Positions 52,982 to 61,964 of a stretch of 64,000 nucleotides of DNA are shown here, one piece after another. The first letter of the stretch is position 1. Each line of letters opens with the position of its first letter. The translations under genes were made by a program, and so were the position numbers. The notes beneath the pieces were generated by a model. It was given only the letters and a program-made list of their open reading frames with translations. It had not been told where the DNA came from and did no database searches. This DNA is from an uncultured Blautia sp. Lineage in GTDB: Bacteria > Bacillota > Clostridia > Lachnospirales > Lachnospiraceae. The stretch lies in the NCBI GenBank assembly GCA_934364795.1, contig CAKRMK010000002.1:1-64000 (forward strand), read 5' to 3'.

Positions 52982-54439
52982 TTACTTTCCGGCAAGAATA
53001 TCCGCGATCAGGACACGTTCATCCATAGGATATTTTTTGCCTTTGATTTCCTGGTAATCCTCATGGCCTTTTCCAGCCAGTACTACAATGTCTCCTGGTT
53101 CGCCATGGTGGATCGCATAGGCAATTGCTTCTTTACGATCCGGAATCTCCACGTATTTGCCTTCTGTCTTTGCCATGCCGACCTTGATATCATCAATAAT
53201 TGCCTGTGGTTCCTCATCTCTTGGATTATCAGAAGTAATAATGGTCAGATCAGCCAGGCGTCCGGATACCTCACCCATTTCGTAACGGCGAAGCTTGGAA
53301 CGATTGCCGCCACATCCAAACAGGCATACCAGTCTGTGGGGATGGTACTCTCTCAAAGTGGTCAGAAGGCTTTCAAGCGCCATTGCATTATGTGCATAAT
53401 CGATCATCAGAGTAAATTCATCAGATACCTTTACCATCTCAATACGGCCTTTTACTTTTGCCACCTTCAGAGCTTTCAGGATATTTTCCTGTGAAACTTT
53501 AAAATGACGGCAGATTGCAATTGCAGTAAGAGAATTGTAAATGCTGAATTTACCTGGAATGTCAATTTCTACAGGGAAATCCATAAGTCCTTTCAGATGG
53601 TAGGAAATACCAAGATATCCCTTACCTCCTACCAGCTTTGCATCTTCTGCACGAAGATCTGCTTCTGGAGAAAATCCATAAGTTTCCAGTGTACAGGTGT
53701 GACCCGCGATAATCCGGTCAAAATGCTCGTCATCACGATTCACAATTCCCACGCGACACTGTTTTAACAACATGGATTTGCAAGCCAGATAATGATCAAA
53801 ATCCTTGTGTTCATTTGGACCGATATGATCTGGTTCAATATTCGTGAAAATACCAAAATCAAACACAAATCCCTGAGTACGATGAAGCATAAGTCCCTGT
53901 GAAGAAACTTCCATAACTACACAATCACAGCCCGCTTCTACCATTTCGTGAAAATACTCCTGTACCACATAAGATTCCGGTGTGGTATTGGATGCAGGGA
54001 TTACTTTGTCTCCGATAATTGCCTCAATTGTGCCAATAAGTCCCACTTTATAGCCGGCATTTTCCAATATGGATTTCACCATATAAGTAGTGGTAGTCTT
54101 ACCCTTGGTTCCAGTAATACCAATGGTCTTAAGCCTGGAAGCCGGATGTTCGAACCATGCAGCTGAAATAAATGCCATAGCATATCTGGTATCAATAACC
54201 TTGATAATGGTAACATCAGCTGGGGCAGTTACCTCTTCTTCCACTACCAGAACCTTCGCACCTTTGGCAACCACATCCGGAATAAATTTATGTCCGTCTA
54301 CAACAGCTCCTCTGATGCAGATAAACAAAGAGCCCTCTGTAACCTTACGGGAATCATAAACAACGCCTGTTACTTCCTGCCCGGTATTTCCCTGTAAGCA
54401 GGTGTATTCTAATTTTTCTAATAAGGATGATAATTTCAT
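52982..54439 (-). CDS. murE: UDP-MurNAc-tripeptide synthetase MurE (meso-DAP type)
   Basis: 485 residues. P-loop ITGTKGKTTT, and the DNPR motif (SDNPRDEEP) that marks meso-diaminopimelate rather than lysine use. It therefore fits the presence of dapF in the window. Located outside the dcw cluster, next to priA. AGGAGG site. Confidence 0.95.
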   Translation of the reverse strand: MKLSSLLEKLEYTCLQGNTGQEVTGVVYDSRKVTEGSLFICIRGAVVDGHKFIPDVVAKGAKVLVVEEEVTAPADVTIIKVIDTRYAMAFISAAWFEHPASRLKTIGITGTKGKTTTTYMVKSILENAGYKVGLIGTIEAIIGDKVIPASNTTPESYVVQEYFHEMVEAGCDCVVMEVSSQGLMLHRTQGFVFDFGIFTNIEPDHIGPNEHKDFDHYLACKSMLLKQCRVGIVNRDDEHFDRIIAGHTCTLETYGFSPEADLRAEDAKLVGGKGYLGISYHLKGLMDFPVEIDIPGKFSIYNSLTAIAICRHFKVSQENILKALKVAKVKGRIEMVKVSDEFTLMIDYAHNAMALESLLTTLREYHPHRLVCLFGCGGNRSKLRRYEMGEVSGRLADLTIITSDNPRDEEPQAIIDDIKVGMAKTEGKYVEIPDRKEAIAYAIHHGEPGDIVVLAGKGHEDYQEIKGKKYPMDERVLIADILAGK

Positions 54440-54514
54440 TATACATACCTCCTAATTTTAGCGATACTCTTTTATAGAATAGCACACCCATTCTCCCATT
54501 TCAATCTTTCCTTT

Positions 54515-56089
54515 TTAATCTTTCCATCTGTCTTTCTTTCTGAAAAACATCTTCCAGGCAAGTACAGCACAAACAAGAAAAGAACAAACCGTAAGAAATT
54601 CAAACTCTTTTTTATACGCTCTGTCTTCTGTTTTGGGTGCAGCTTTTCTATTCCTGTCTTTATACATTTCGTTTCCAGATCTGCTTGTTTCCAGGGAGGT
54701 ATTATTTCCGGCAGGATAAAGGGTATTTTCCTCCTGACCATTATTTTGATTATTTTCTCCGATCTCTGGCTTATTAACAGGAATGGAAGGAGTGGACGCA
54801 GTATTCTTCTGCTCTACCCGGATCACAGACTCCTTTTTTACAGGCTCTTCTTCACCGGTCTCATCCGTTTCCACAATTACCTGATTGATAAGATCCTGAT
54901 TTTCCAGATTTTCTGGAAGGATAACTCTGGCTTTTAAGTTTACACAGCCTCCAGGAACAATCTGCGGTATTTTCGCCTGGGTTTTGGTTTCATTTAAAAC
55001 AATTCCTTCCTGTTCCACAAAAACAGCATCAACTCCAGCCATTCCAAATCGTTCTGTAGTAATAACAGAATGAAGCGTGACCTCCCCGGTGTTATGAATA
55101 CTGATCTGATATATCACCGTATCTCCGGGAAAAGCAGTTTTGCAATCTGCTGTTTTATTCACAGTAAAAGAAGCGTTCGCAGATTGAAGCTTTAAAGACA
55201 GATTTTCCTTTTTCTCCTGCAAAACCGTCTCTTTGTTTTTTACGGTTACAGCTACAATTATATCCTCATTTTGTTTTGAATCTGTGTCCACATAAAAACT
55301 TAATTTTTTTCTTTCTCCTTCCATAAGACCTGTCAGCACAGCCTTTGTATCCTGTATTTCCAGCTTAGGTTCTTTTTCCCATATGGCCTGCATCTTGTTG
55401 TTTACTTCTGTTTCCAGTGTAAGCTCATAAAGAGGGACCTGGCCTGTGTTACATAGCAAAAGCTCACAATGTACCCTTTCTCCTGGTTTTACATTTTCTT
55501 CACACTGTTTCAGCTCCATAGAAAATTTCACGTTTGCTGCCGGGATTTCCAGAACCGGATCTGTAGTATCCTGACAAACCGGAAAACTTTTTTCTTCCAG
55601 TGGAAAGCGATATTCCTCCCGCAGACGGATAGGAATATTCCATTCTTTCTCAACCTCTTCTGAATCAATTTTCCAGACAAAACGGGTAATTGTGGTTTCA
55701 CGCCCATCTTTTGTAACAACAGGAATTTCTTCAGACAGACCTTCATCCGGAGCTTTAAATTCTACCTCCGGCTGGAAATATTCTGATAATAGAAGCTCTA
55801 TTTTATGTGTATGTACATTTTGTTCTGTTTCTATATTTTCTTCCACATTATTCTCTGCTTCATTTTCATATGCCTGTTCCTTTATATTCACTTTTACACA
55901 TAAATTTCCCTTAAAATTTTCTTTGTCTGTCCACCTTGCAGACCTAAAAATCTCCACAGGCTCTTCTCTCTCATAAGAAGAGCTTTTTGCTGCAACAGGC
56001 TGCACCGTACATCCTGTTAAAATTACAACAGCCAAAAGAAACAGGTTTCCAACCAGCACAATTTTTCTCCACATTCTGTTTTCAGCCAT
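54515..56089 (-). CDS. DUF11-like lipoprotein with C-terminal membrane helix
   Basis: 524 residues. Signal with lipobox LTGC (Cys 27). The extracellular body contains at least two CARDB/DUF11-type Ig-like units, each opening G-(E/D)-x-V then (L/I)-x-x-x-NTG (about 205-235 and 315-345), a Pro/Asn/Gln-rich stretch near 440-470, and a C-terminal membrane helix (about 493-513) followed by basic residues. The protein would thus be tethered at both ends. No enzyme motif. Likely a cell-surface structural or binding protein; upstream of murE but with a gap of 75 bases. Confidence 0.8.
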   Translation of the reverse strand: MAENRMWRKIVLVGNLFLLAVVILTGCTVQPVAAKSSSYEREEPVEIFRSARWTDKENFKGNLCVKVNIKEQAYENEAENNVEENIETEQNVHTHKIELLLSEYFQPEVEFKAPDEGLSEEIPVVTKDGRETTITRFVWKIDSEEVEKEWNIPIRLREEYRFPLEEKSFPVCQDTTDPVLEIPAANVKFSMELKQCEENVKPGERVHCELLLCNTGQVPLYELTLETEVNNKMQAIWEKEPKLEIQDTKAVLTGLMEGERKKLSFYVDTDSKQNEDIIVAVTVKNKETVLQEKKENLSLKLQSANASFTVNKTADCKTAFPGDTVIYQISIHNTGEVTLHSVITTERFGMAGVDAVFVEQEGIVLNETKTQAKIPQIVPGGCVNLKARVILPENLENQDLINQVIVETDETGEEEPVKKESVIRVEQKNTASTPSIPVNKPEIGENNQNNGQEENTLYPAGNNTSLETSRSGNEMYKDRNRKAAPKTEDRAYKKEFEFLTVCSFLVCAVLAWKMFFRKKDRWKD

Positions 56090-56675
56090 AGCTTTCCCCT
56101 TTCCTGAACTTTCTTTTTAAACTTTCCTTTTTAAGCTTTTTTTAAAGCTTTTCTTTTAAAGCTTTCCTTTTTGAATTTTTTTCATCTTTCGACTATATCT
56201 CAAAAGCACATGGGAATCACACCTTTCCATTCACACAGACAAACACATTCTTGGGAACAAAAAAAGACTTTTACCTAAAACTGGATATTGTGCGCCGAAC
56301 CGGCACCTTGAAAATTTCTGCCAGAAGCAGAATTAATTAAGATAACTGTTACTTACGAATCGTAACGATGAAACAACTTTACCATAAACTGTTTTTTCTT
56401 ACAAGTACTGAAGCATTTTTTTATTTTCATTTCATATTTTTTCGATTTCTTTAAGATTTGAAACACACTTTCCTCACAAATTACAGATATAATAGGTTTC
56501 GGATAGATGAAAAACCACTCTCTATCTCCCCCCTCAAAAAATATAGGAACGAAGCCATCTGCCCTGTGCGGATGGCTTTTCCTGTATCAAAAATCTATTG
56601 CAATTCCCTCTCCAACCTTTTATAATGAAAGATATTATGCATCATATTATTCTTGACAGAAACGAGGTATCTCCT
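56090..56675. other. Intergenic region upstream of carbamate kinase
   Basis: 586 bases with no gene. 56105-56185 is a low-complexity run of repeated AAGCTTT/CTTTT units. The right half holds a -10 TATAAT (56488-56493, no clear -35) and the leader described at 56495-56580. Confidence 0.5.
56495..56580 (+). promoter_or_regulatory. Candidate structured leader/attenuator of arcC
   Basis: GGTTT (56495-56499) can pair with AAACC (56512-56516). GATAG inside that loop (56502-56506) can pair with CTATC (56522-56526), giving an H-type pseudoknot. An 11-bp hairpin (56552-56578) followed by UUUU resembles a terminator. The order pseudoknot-then-terminator resembles small riboswitches, but no known class is recognised. 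Confidence 0.4.
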
Positions 56676-57608
56676 ATGAGTGAAAAAATCGTAGTAGTTG
56701 CATTAGGTCACAAAGCACTTGGCACCACTCTTCCAGACCAGAAAATCGCAACTAAAGCAGCTGCAAAAGCCATTGCAGATCTTGTTGAAGATGGCGCTAA
56801 GGTAGTAATTTCCCACAGTAACGGACCACAGATTGGAATGATCCATACTGCAATGAACGAATTTGGAAAGGCACATCCTGATTATACCTTTGCCCCTATG
56901 TCTGTTTGCTCTGCAATGAGCCAGGGTTACATCGGATATGACCTTCAGAATGCCATCCGTACAGAATTTATTAATCGTGGCATTTACAAACCAGTTGCCA
57001 CTGTTCTGACTCAGACTGTTATTGATCCATACGATGATGCGTTTGCTGATCCGGAGAAGATCATTGGCCGAGTACTTACAGAAGAAGAGGCTGAGGCTGA
57101 AGAGGAGAAGGGAAACTTCGTCACCAGGCTTCCAGAAGGCGGTTATCGTCGTATTGTTGCAGCACCTAAGCCACAGAAGATCGTTGAGATTGAAACTGTA
57201 CGTGCACTTTTAAATGCAGACCAGGTAGTTATCGCAGCAGGCGGCGGCGGAATCCCAGTACTTGAGCAGGGAATTAACCTTCACGGAGCCAGTGCCATTA
57301 TTGAGAAAGATCTTGCAGCAGGACTTCTTGCGGAAGAGCTGAATGCAGACACACTTCTCATTCTCACCAGTGTAGAAAATGTAAGCCTGAACCTTGGCAA
57401 GGCTGATGAGCAGAAGCTTGGCGCCATCACCACCGCAGATGCGAAAAAATACATAGCTGAAGATCAGTTTGCTTCCGGTTCCATGCTTCCGAAGATCGAG
57501 GCAGGTATCTCTTTTGTTGAAAAAGGAGAAGGCCGTAATACCATTATCACAGATATGGCACATGCCAAAGATGGCTATGAAGGCAAGACCGGTACCATCA
57601 TCCGGTAA
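56676..57608 (+). CDS. arcC: Carbamate kinase
   Basis: 310 residues from the ATG at 56676; a longer frame starting at 56598 lacks family-like sequence. Amino-acid-kinase fold with VVVALGHKALG, VISHSNGPQIG, AAGGGGIPV, VENVSLN and the C-terminal GSMLPKIEAG. Makes ATP from carbamoyl phosphate (or the reverse). No arcA/arcB neighbours, so its pathway is not shown by context. Confidence 0.93.
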   Translation: MSEKIVVVALGHKALGTTLPDQKIATKAAAKAIADLVEDGAKVVISHSNGPQIGMIHTAMNEFGKAHPDYTFAPMSVCSAMSQGYIGYDLQNAIRTEFINRGIYKPVATVLTQTVIDPYDDAFADPEKIIGRVLTEEEAEAEEEKGNFVTRLPEGGYRRIVAAPKPQKIVEIETVRALLNADQVVIAAGGGGIPVLEQGINLHGASAIIEKDLAAGLLAEELNADTLLILTSVENVSLNLGKADEQKLGAITTADAKKYIAEDQFASGSMLPKIEAGISFVEKGEGRNTIITDMAHAKDGYEGKTGTIIR

Positions 57609-57663
57609 CCCATGATAATTATCAAAGGCAAAGTATCCAAAAACATTCATGCCTATATGATAA

Positions 57664-57684
57664 GCTTTTTCAAACCCGCTCTAA
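57664..57684. repeat. Palindromic repeat family, half copy D
   Basis: Minus strand reads TAGAGCGGGTTTGAAAAAGC, the half-site core with one change. Lies 55 bases after arcC. Confidence 0.6.
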
Positions 57685-57704
57685 AATCCATCAATATAAA
57701 AGTA

Positions 57705-57748
57705 AGAAAAAGCATGCAGATTACAAATGTTTTCTGCACGCTTTTTCT
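57705..57748. terminator. Bidirectional terminator between arcC and the zinc-ribbon gene
   Basis: AGAAAAAGC-A-TGCAGA (57705-57720) pairs with TCTGCA-C-GCTTTTTCT (57733-57748); A and T runs serve both convergent genes. Confidence 0.85.
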
Positions 57749-57780
57749 CTTATTTTCATTTATTTTTTCTATTTATTTTT

Positions 57781-58593
57781 TTATTCATAATGCTGTGTAA
57801 GTAAAAGGACCGTATCATCAGAAGATGCTGCTATAATGCCGATCCAGTCACCCTCATTTAAAGTGATCTTACGCTCCATTCCATCGGAAACGGCCATGCT
57901 TCCTGTCTGTCCGTCTGTTCCCTGAATCAGAAATGTTATGCTTCCATTATCGCAAGATGCCACGTAATATCCCGGTTCAATTTCCGAACCAACTTCCCAG
58001 ATATCACCTGATTTCATTTCATAAGCAACCGATGATGCCACATCAAAATCAGTTCCAAAACTGTTATTTACTTCCTCTATAATCGTGTTCAGCAGGGAAT
58101 CCCTGATTTGTGGCGCCCACGTACAAATAAGTATAATCAAAAGAATGATCCGGCCAATGTGACTTTTCTTTTTCGTTTTTTTCCCGGAACTGGCTGCAGT
58201 ATTTCTGCTTCTGGTTTTCACAGTACTTTTTCCACAGCCTGCCGCACCACTTCCCGTTTTTCCAGTGCCATTCCCGTTGCCTGCTGCACTGCTTCCGGTT
58301 TTCACTGTACCTCTCCCGTAACCAGCACCAGTGCTTCTGTTACCTGCTGTACTCTGCCCGTACTTTCCAGCTGTACTTCCGCTATTCACACGGTTCCCCG
58401 TCTTTTTATCCCCCAGAGGAATTTCCTCCTGCCGCATAATTGCCCTCGCTCTGCTGGTGGCATGACGATAATGGTCACTTCTGTTCTCATTCAGGTGATA
58501 CAAAGTCTCATCATTTCTATAGGGCATTCCGCACAGCTTACATCTGCCATTTACAATAGGTCCGTCACAGACCTGGCACCTTTTTTTCTCCAT
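57781..58593 (-). CDS. Zinc-ribbon membrane protein with Gly/Ser-rich linker
   Basis: 270 residues. An N-terminal zinc ribbon (Cys 7/10 and 18/21) is followed by a long low-complexity linker made of repeated T-G-S/A-A-G-x-G-x-G units (about 70-140). A basic stretch leads into one membrane helix (about 149-165). The extracellular C-terminal domain includes EVGSEIEPGYYVASC and LNEGDWIGI. Resembles other clostridial zinc-ribbon sensor-like proteins; function unknown. GGAGG site. Confidence 0.75.
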   Translation of the reverse strand: MEKKRCQVCDGPIVNGRCKLCGMPYRNDETLYHLNENRSDHYRHATSRARAIMRQEEIPLGDKKTGNRVNSGSTAGKYGQSTAGNRSTGAGYGRGTVKTGSSAAGNGNGTGKTGSGAAGCGKSTVKTRSRNTAASSGKKTKKKSHIGRIILLIILICTWAPQIRDSLLNTIIEEVNNSFGTDFDVASSVAYEMKSGDIWEVGSEIEPGYYVASCDNGSITFLIQGTDGQTGSMAVSDGMERKITLNEGDWIGIIAASSDDTVLLLTQHYE

Positions 58594-58715
58594 AAAACTC
58601 CTCCCATATATTCAAGATCCGTCTGCTTCCGCCAAAATTCTCCCGAACAGGCAAAAATCACGTTTTTATCTATCTTTTATTGTAACTTTTTTATATATTT
58701 CTTGCAAGGTGTAAA

Positions 58716-58744
58716 TTGCCAATTGGGAAAATACCTGCTATAAT
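58716..58744 (+). promoter_or_regulatory. asnA promoter
   Basis: -35 TTGCCA (58716-58721), 17-bp spacer, -10 TATAAT (58739-58744). The palindrome CCAATTGG overlaps the -35 and could be an operator. Confidence 0.75.
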
Positions 58745-58775
58745 AAACCGAGATTAATCAACAAGGAGGATCCCC

Positions 58776-59783
58776 ATGGAAAATTTAAAAATTCCTATGG
58801 GCTATCATGCAGACCTTAATCTTCATGATACTCAGGTAGCAATTAAAACAGTTAAAGACTTTTTCCAGCAGACACTGGCACAGAAACTGAATCTTCTGCG
58901 TGTCTCCGCACCTATATTTGTAGACCCAAGTTCCGGCCTCAATGATAACTTAAACGGCGTGGAGCGTCCGGTAAGCTTTGACATCAAAGGCATGGAAGGA
59001 AATGCCGAGATCGTTCATTCCCTTGCCAAATGGAAACGTTATGCACTAAAGAAATACGGCTTTGCAGAGGGCGAAGGTTTATACACAGATATGGTGGCTA
59101 TCCGCCGTGATGAAGATGTGGACAATATCCATTCTATCTATGTCGACCAGTGGGACTGGGAAAAAATCATTTCCAAAGAAGACAGAAACGTGGAAACTCT
59201 CATCAATACTGTACGCGCCATCTACAGTGTTCTCCGCAAGACAGAGAAATACATGGCAGTCCAGTACGACTACATAGAAGAAATCCTTCCAAGAGAGATT
59301 GCTTTTGTTTCCACAGAGGAACTTGTAGACATGTATCCTGACCTTACTCCCAAGGAAAGAGAATACAAGATCGTAAAAGAAAAAGGTGCCGTTTTCCTTA
59401 TGCAGGTAGGCAAGAAACTGACCAACGGAGAGCGTCACGACGGACGTGCCCCGGACTACGATGACTGGGAATTAAACGGTGATATCCTGGTATACTATCC
59501 GGTACTGGACATTGCCCTTGAGCTTTCCTCCATGGGTATCCGCGTAGATGAAACCGCACTTAACAAACAGCTTACAGAATCCGGCTGCGATGACAGAAGA
59601 GAACTTCCATTCCAGAAAGCCATCCTCAATGGGGAGCTTCCATACACCATCGGCGGTGGTATCGGACAGTCCCGAATCTGTATGTTCTTCTTACGCAAAG
59701 CTCACATTGGAGAAGTACATGTTTCCCTGTGGCCAAAGGAAATGCAGGAAGAAGCTGCTAAGGGCGGTATTCCGCTTCTGTAA
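58776..59783 (+). CDS. asnA: Aspartate-ammonia ligase AsnA
   Basis: 335 residues, class II synthetase-like fold. Makes asparagine from aspartate, ammonia and ATP. Seen: FVDPSSGLNDNLNGVERPVSF, HSLAKWKRYALKKYG, VDQWDWEKII, RAPDYDDWELNGDI, GGGIGQSRICMF. GGAGG site. Confidence 0.97.
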   Translation: MENLKIPMGYHADLNLHDTQVAIKTVKDFFQQTLAQKLNLLRVSAPIFVDPSSGLNDNLNGVERPVSFDIKGMEGNAEIVHSLAKWKRYALKKYGFAEGEGLYTDMVAIRRDEDVDNIHSIYVDQWDWEKIISKEDRNVETLINTVRAIYSVLRKTEKYMAVQYDYIEEILPREIAFVSTEELVDMYPDLTPKEREYKIVKEKGAVFLMQVGKKLTNGERHDGRAPDYDDWELNGDILVYYPVLDIALELSSMGIRVDETALNKQLTESGCDDRRELPFQKAILNGELPYTIGGGIGQSRICMFFLRKAHIGEVHVSLWPKEMQEEAAKGGIPLL

Positions 59784-59873
59784 ATCCAGTACACTGGAAA
59801 TAAAACCACCTGGAAATGGAATCATTTTGCCAGTTTAATATTCCGTGTACAAACACCGAAACGAGGGATTAAA

Positions 59874-60284
59874 TTGAATATACTATTTTTCCTAACACCG
59901 AAAAATGATGTTGCCTACATTTTTGAAACCGAAACTTTAAGACAGACTCTTGAAAAAATGGAACACCGGAAATTTTCCTGTATTCCCATCCTGAATCCGG
60001 ACGGCAAATATGTGGGAACCATTTCAGAAGGCGATCTTCTCTGGGGCATGAAAAATCTGAACATTACAGACCTGAAAAGTGCCGAAGAGATTCCGGTCAT
60101 GGCAATCCAGCGAAGAGCCACCTACAAACCGGTTCATGTTGACTGTGACATGGAAGACCTTCTGGACCGTGCCATCAACCAGAACTTTGTACCTGTAATT
60201 GATGACCAGGATCATTTTATCGGAATAGTAACAAGAAAAGAAATCATCAAATACTGCTATAAAGAAATGAAGAAAAACGCTTAG
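59874..60284 (+). CDS. CBS-domain pair protein
   Basis: 136 residues: two CBS motifs (about 18-60 and 80-130) forming one Bateman module, with GTISEGDLLWGM and GIVTRKEIIKYC endings. No attached catalytic domain. It may bind adenine nucleotides and regulate a partner. Start read as TTG at 59874, 6 bases after GAGGG; there is no suitable ATG. Follows asnA by 90 bases. Confidence 0.88.
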   Translation: MNILFFLTPKNDVAYIFETETLRQTLEKMEHRKFSCIPILNPDGKYVGTISEGDLLWGMKNLNITDLKSAEEIPVMAIQRRATYKPVHVDCDMEDLLDRAINQNFVPVIDDQDHFIGIVTRKEIIKYCYKEMKKNA

Positions 60285-60304
60285 CTTTTCGCTCATGACA
60301 GAAA

Positions 60305-60349
60305 AAGGGTGCCACAAAGCCATCGGACAGATGATCTTGTGACACCCTT
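60305..60349. terminator. Bidirectional terminator between CBS and ABC ATPase genes
   Basis: AAGGGTGCCACAAAG pairs with CTTGTGACACCCTT with one wobble and one bulge, between convergent genes. Confidence 0.8.
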
Positions 60350-60394
60350 AATTTTACAATAAATTCTGACAATTCCAATTTTTTACACGTTAAA

Positions 60395-60415
60395 GCATTT
60401 TTCAAACAGGCTCTA
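60395..60415. repeat. Palindromic repeat family, half copy E
   Basis: Minus strand TAGAGCCTGTTTGAAAAATGC, starting 3 bases after the stop of the ABC ATPase gene. One base differs from the core, plus one insertion. Confidence 0.6.
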
Positions 60416-60417
60416 AA

Positions 60418-61164
60418 TTACAGAACTTTAGATAAAAATTCCTTCAGACGTGGATTCTTCGGATTTTCAAAAAATTCCTTCGGAGCATTCTCCTCCTGGA
60501 TCTTGCCATCATCAATAAACAACACTCTGGTGGCAACCTCCCTTGCAAATCCCATCTCATGGGTAACTACAACCATAGTCATACCACTTTTTGCAAGCTC
60601 CTTCATCAGCTCCAGAACCTCTCCTACCATTTCCGGATCCAAAGCAGAAGTCGGCTCATCAAAAAGCATAACATCCGGATTCATAGCAAGGGATCTTGCA
60701 ATGGCAATACGCTGCTTCTGTCCACCAGAAAGCATATCCGGGTAAGAATTCGCCTTGTCAGGAAGTCCTACACGGGCAAGAAGCTCATCTGCACGCTTAG
60801 ATGCCTCTTCTTTTGTCATAAGCTTTAAGGCAACCGGTGCCATCATAATATTCTGCTTTACTGTTTTATGTGGGAACAGATTAAACTGCTGAAAAACCAT
60901 TCCGATTTTCTGGCGGTGACGGTTGATATCAACCTTAGGGTCTGTAATATCTGTACCCTCAAACAGAATCTTGCCCCCTGTAGGCTCTTCCAGCAGGTTC
61001 AGGGAACGAAGAAAGGTTGATTTACCGGAACCGGATGGTCCGATAATGGCAACTACTTCCCCCTGGCAGATATCTGTAGAAATTCCATCCAGTACCTGAT
61101 TTGCTCCAAATGCTTTTTTCAGATCCTGTACCTGGATCAAAACTTTGCTTTTATCAACGCTCAC
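60418..61164 (-). CDS. Polar amino acid ABC transporter ATPase
   Basis: 248 residues, GlnQ/ArtP type. Walker [10 protein letters not shown], signature [13 protein letters not shown], Walker [14 protein letters not shown], and the family-typical [13 protein letters not shown] start at 61164 with GGAG upstream. Overlaps the permease gene by 11 bases. Ligand not determinable. Confidence 0.95.
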   Translation of the reverse strand: MSVDKSKVLIQVQDLKKAFGANQVLDGISTDICQGEVVAIIGPSGSGKSTFLRSLNLLEEPTGGKILFEGTDITDPKVDINRHRQKIGMVFQQFNLFPHKTVKQNIMMAPVALKLMTKEEASKRADELLARVGLPDKANSYPDMLSGGQKQRIAIARSLAMNPDVMLFDEPTSALDPEMVGEVLELMKELAKSGMTMVVVTHEMGFAREVATRVLFIDDGKIQEENAPKEFFENPKNPRLKEFLSKVL

Positions 61165-61846
61165 TGGTTCTCAATCTCCTCTCCAGTTTATTCATAAAGA
61201 AGGTCAGTACCATGACCACAATCAGATAGATGGCTGCTGCTGCCAGAAGGGGCATAAACGCATTGTAGGTACGGCTCTGAATAAGCATAGCACCTTTTGT
61301 CAGATCCATCATTCCAATATAACCGATAATAGAAGTCTCCTTGATCAGCACAATAAACTCATTTACCAGAGCCGGAAGAACATTTTTAAATGCCTGTGGA
61401 ATAATGATCAGACGCATGGTCTGGGTAAAATTAAGTCCAAGACTTCTTCCTGCCTCTGTCTGTCCCTGGTCAATAGACATGATTCCGGAACGGACAATTT
61501 CTGCTACATAGGCTCCGGAGTTAATACCAAAAGCCAGGCTTCCTACCAGAATTTCATTTACGCTTACAGAACCAAAAACAACAAAGTTCATGATCAACAG
61601 CTGGATCACAGTTGGTGTTCCACGTATTACAGTCAGATAAACTTTACAGATGGCATTGGCAATTTTGAAATTTCCGGATTTGTCATGAGAGGAACGGATA
61701 ATCGCTACAAGAAATCCGATACAGATACCGATGAGCAATGCAAACACTGTAATGATCATGGTATTTTTCAATCCGTCCAAAAGCCATGTATATCTGTCAT
61801 CTTTTATAAAATTGATATAAAAATCGTGTCCAAATTTTTCAAACAT
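61154..61846 (-). CDS. Polar amino acid ABC transporter permease
   Basis: 230 residues, HisM/GlnP type, with about five helices and the EAA-loop region [27 protein letters not shown] site. Confidence 0.95.
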   Translation of the reverse strand: MFEKFGHDFYINFIKDDRYTWLLDGLKNTMIITVFALLIGICIGFLVAIIRSSHDKSGNFKIANAICKVYLTVIRGTPTVIQLLIMNFVVFGSVSVNEILVGSLAFGINSGAYVAEIVRSGIMSIDQGQTEAGRSLGLNFTQTMRLIIIPQAFKNVLPALVNEFIVLIKETSIIGYIGMMDLTKGAMLIQSRTYNAFMPLLAAAAIYLIVVMVLTFFMNKLERRLRTSER

Positions 61847-61903
61847 AATTCTTTCCTTTTATTTTCTAGTATCACATAATGAAAAGCTGTCAGAAAGCTC
61901 TCT

Positions 61904-61925
61904 GGCTGTTCTGTTAGAAACAGCC
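61904..61925 (-). promoter_or_regulatory. Intercistronic hairpin between binding protein and permease genes
   Basis: GGCTGTT (61904-61910) pairs with AACAGCC (61919-61925). No U-tract; probably limits 3' decay or read-through so that binding protein exceeds permease. Confidence 0.5.
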
Positions 61926-61964
61926 GGCAGAACCATTCTGGCAGCTTCCACTGTATTCTGATGA

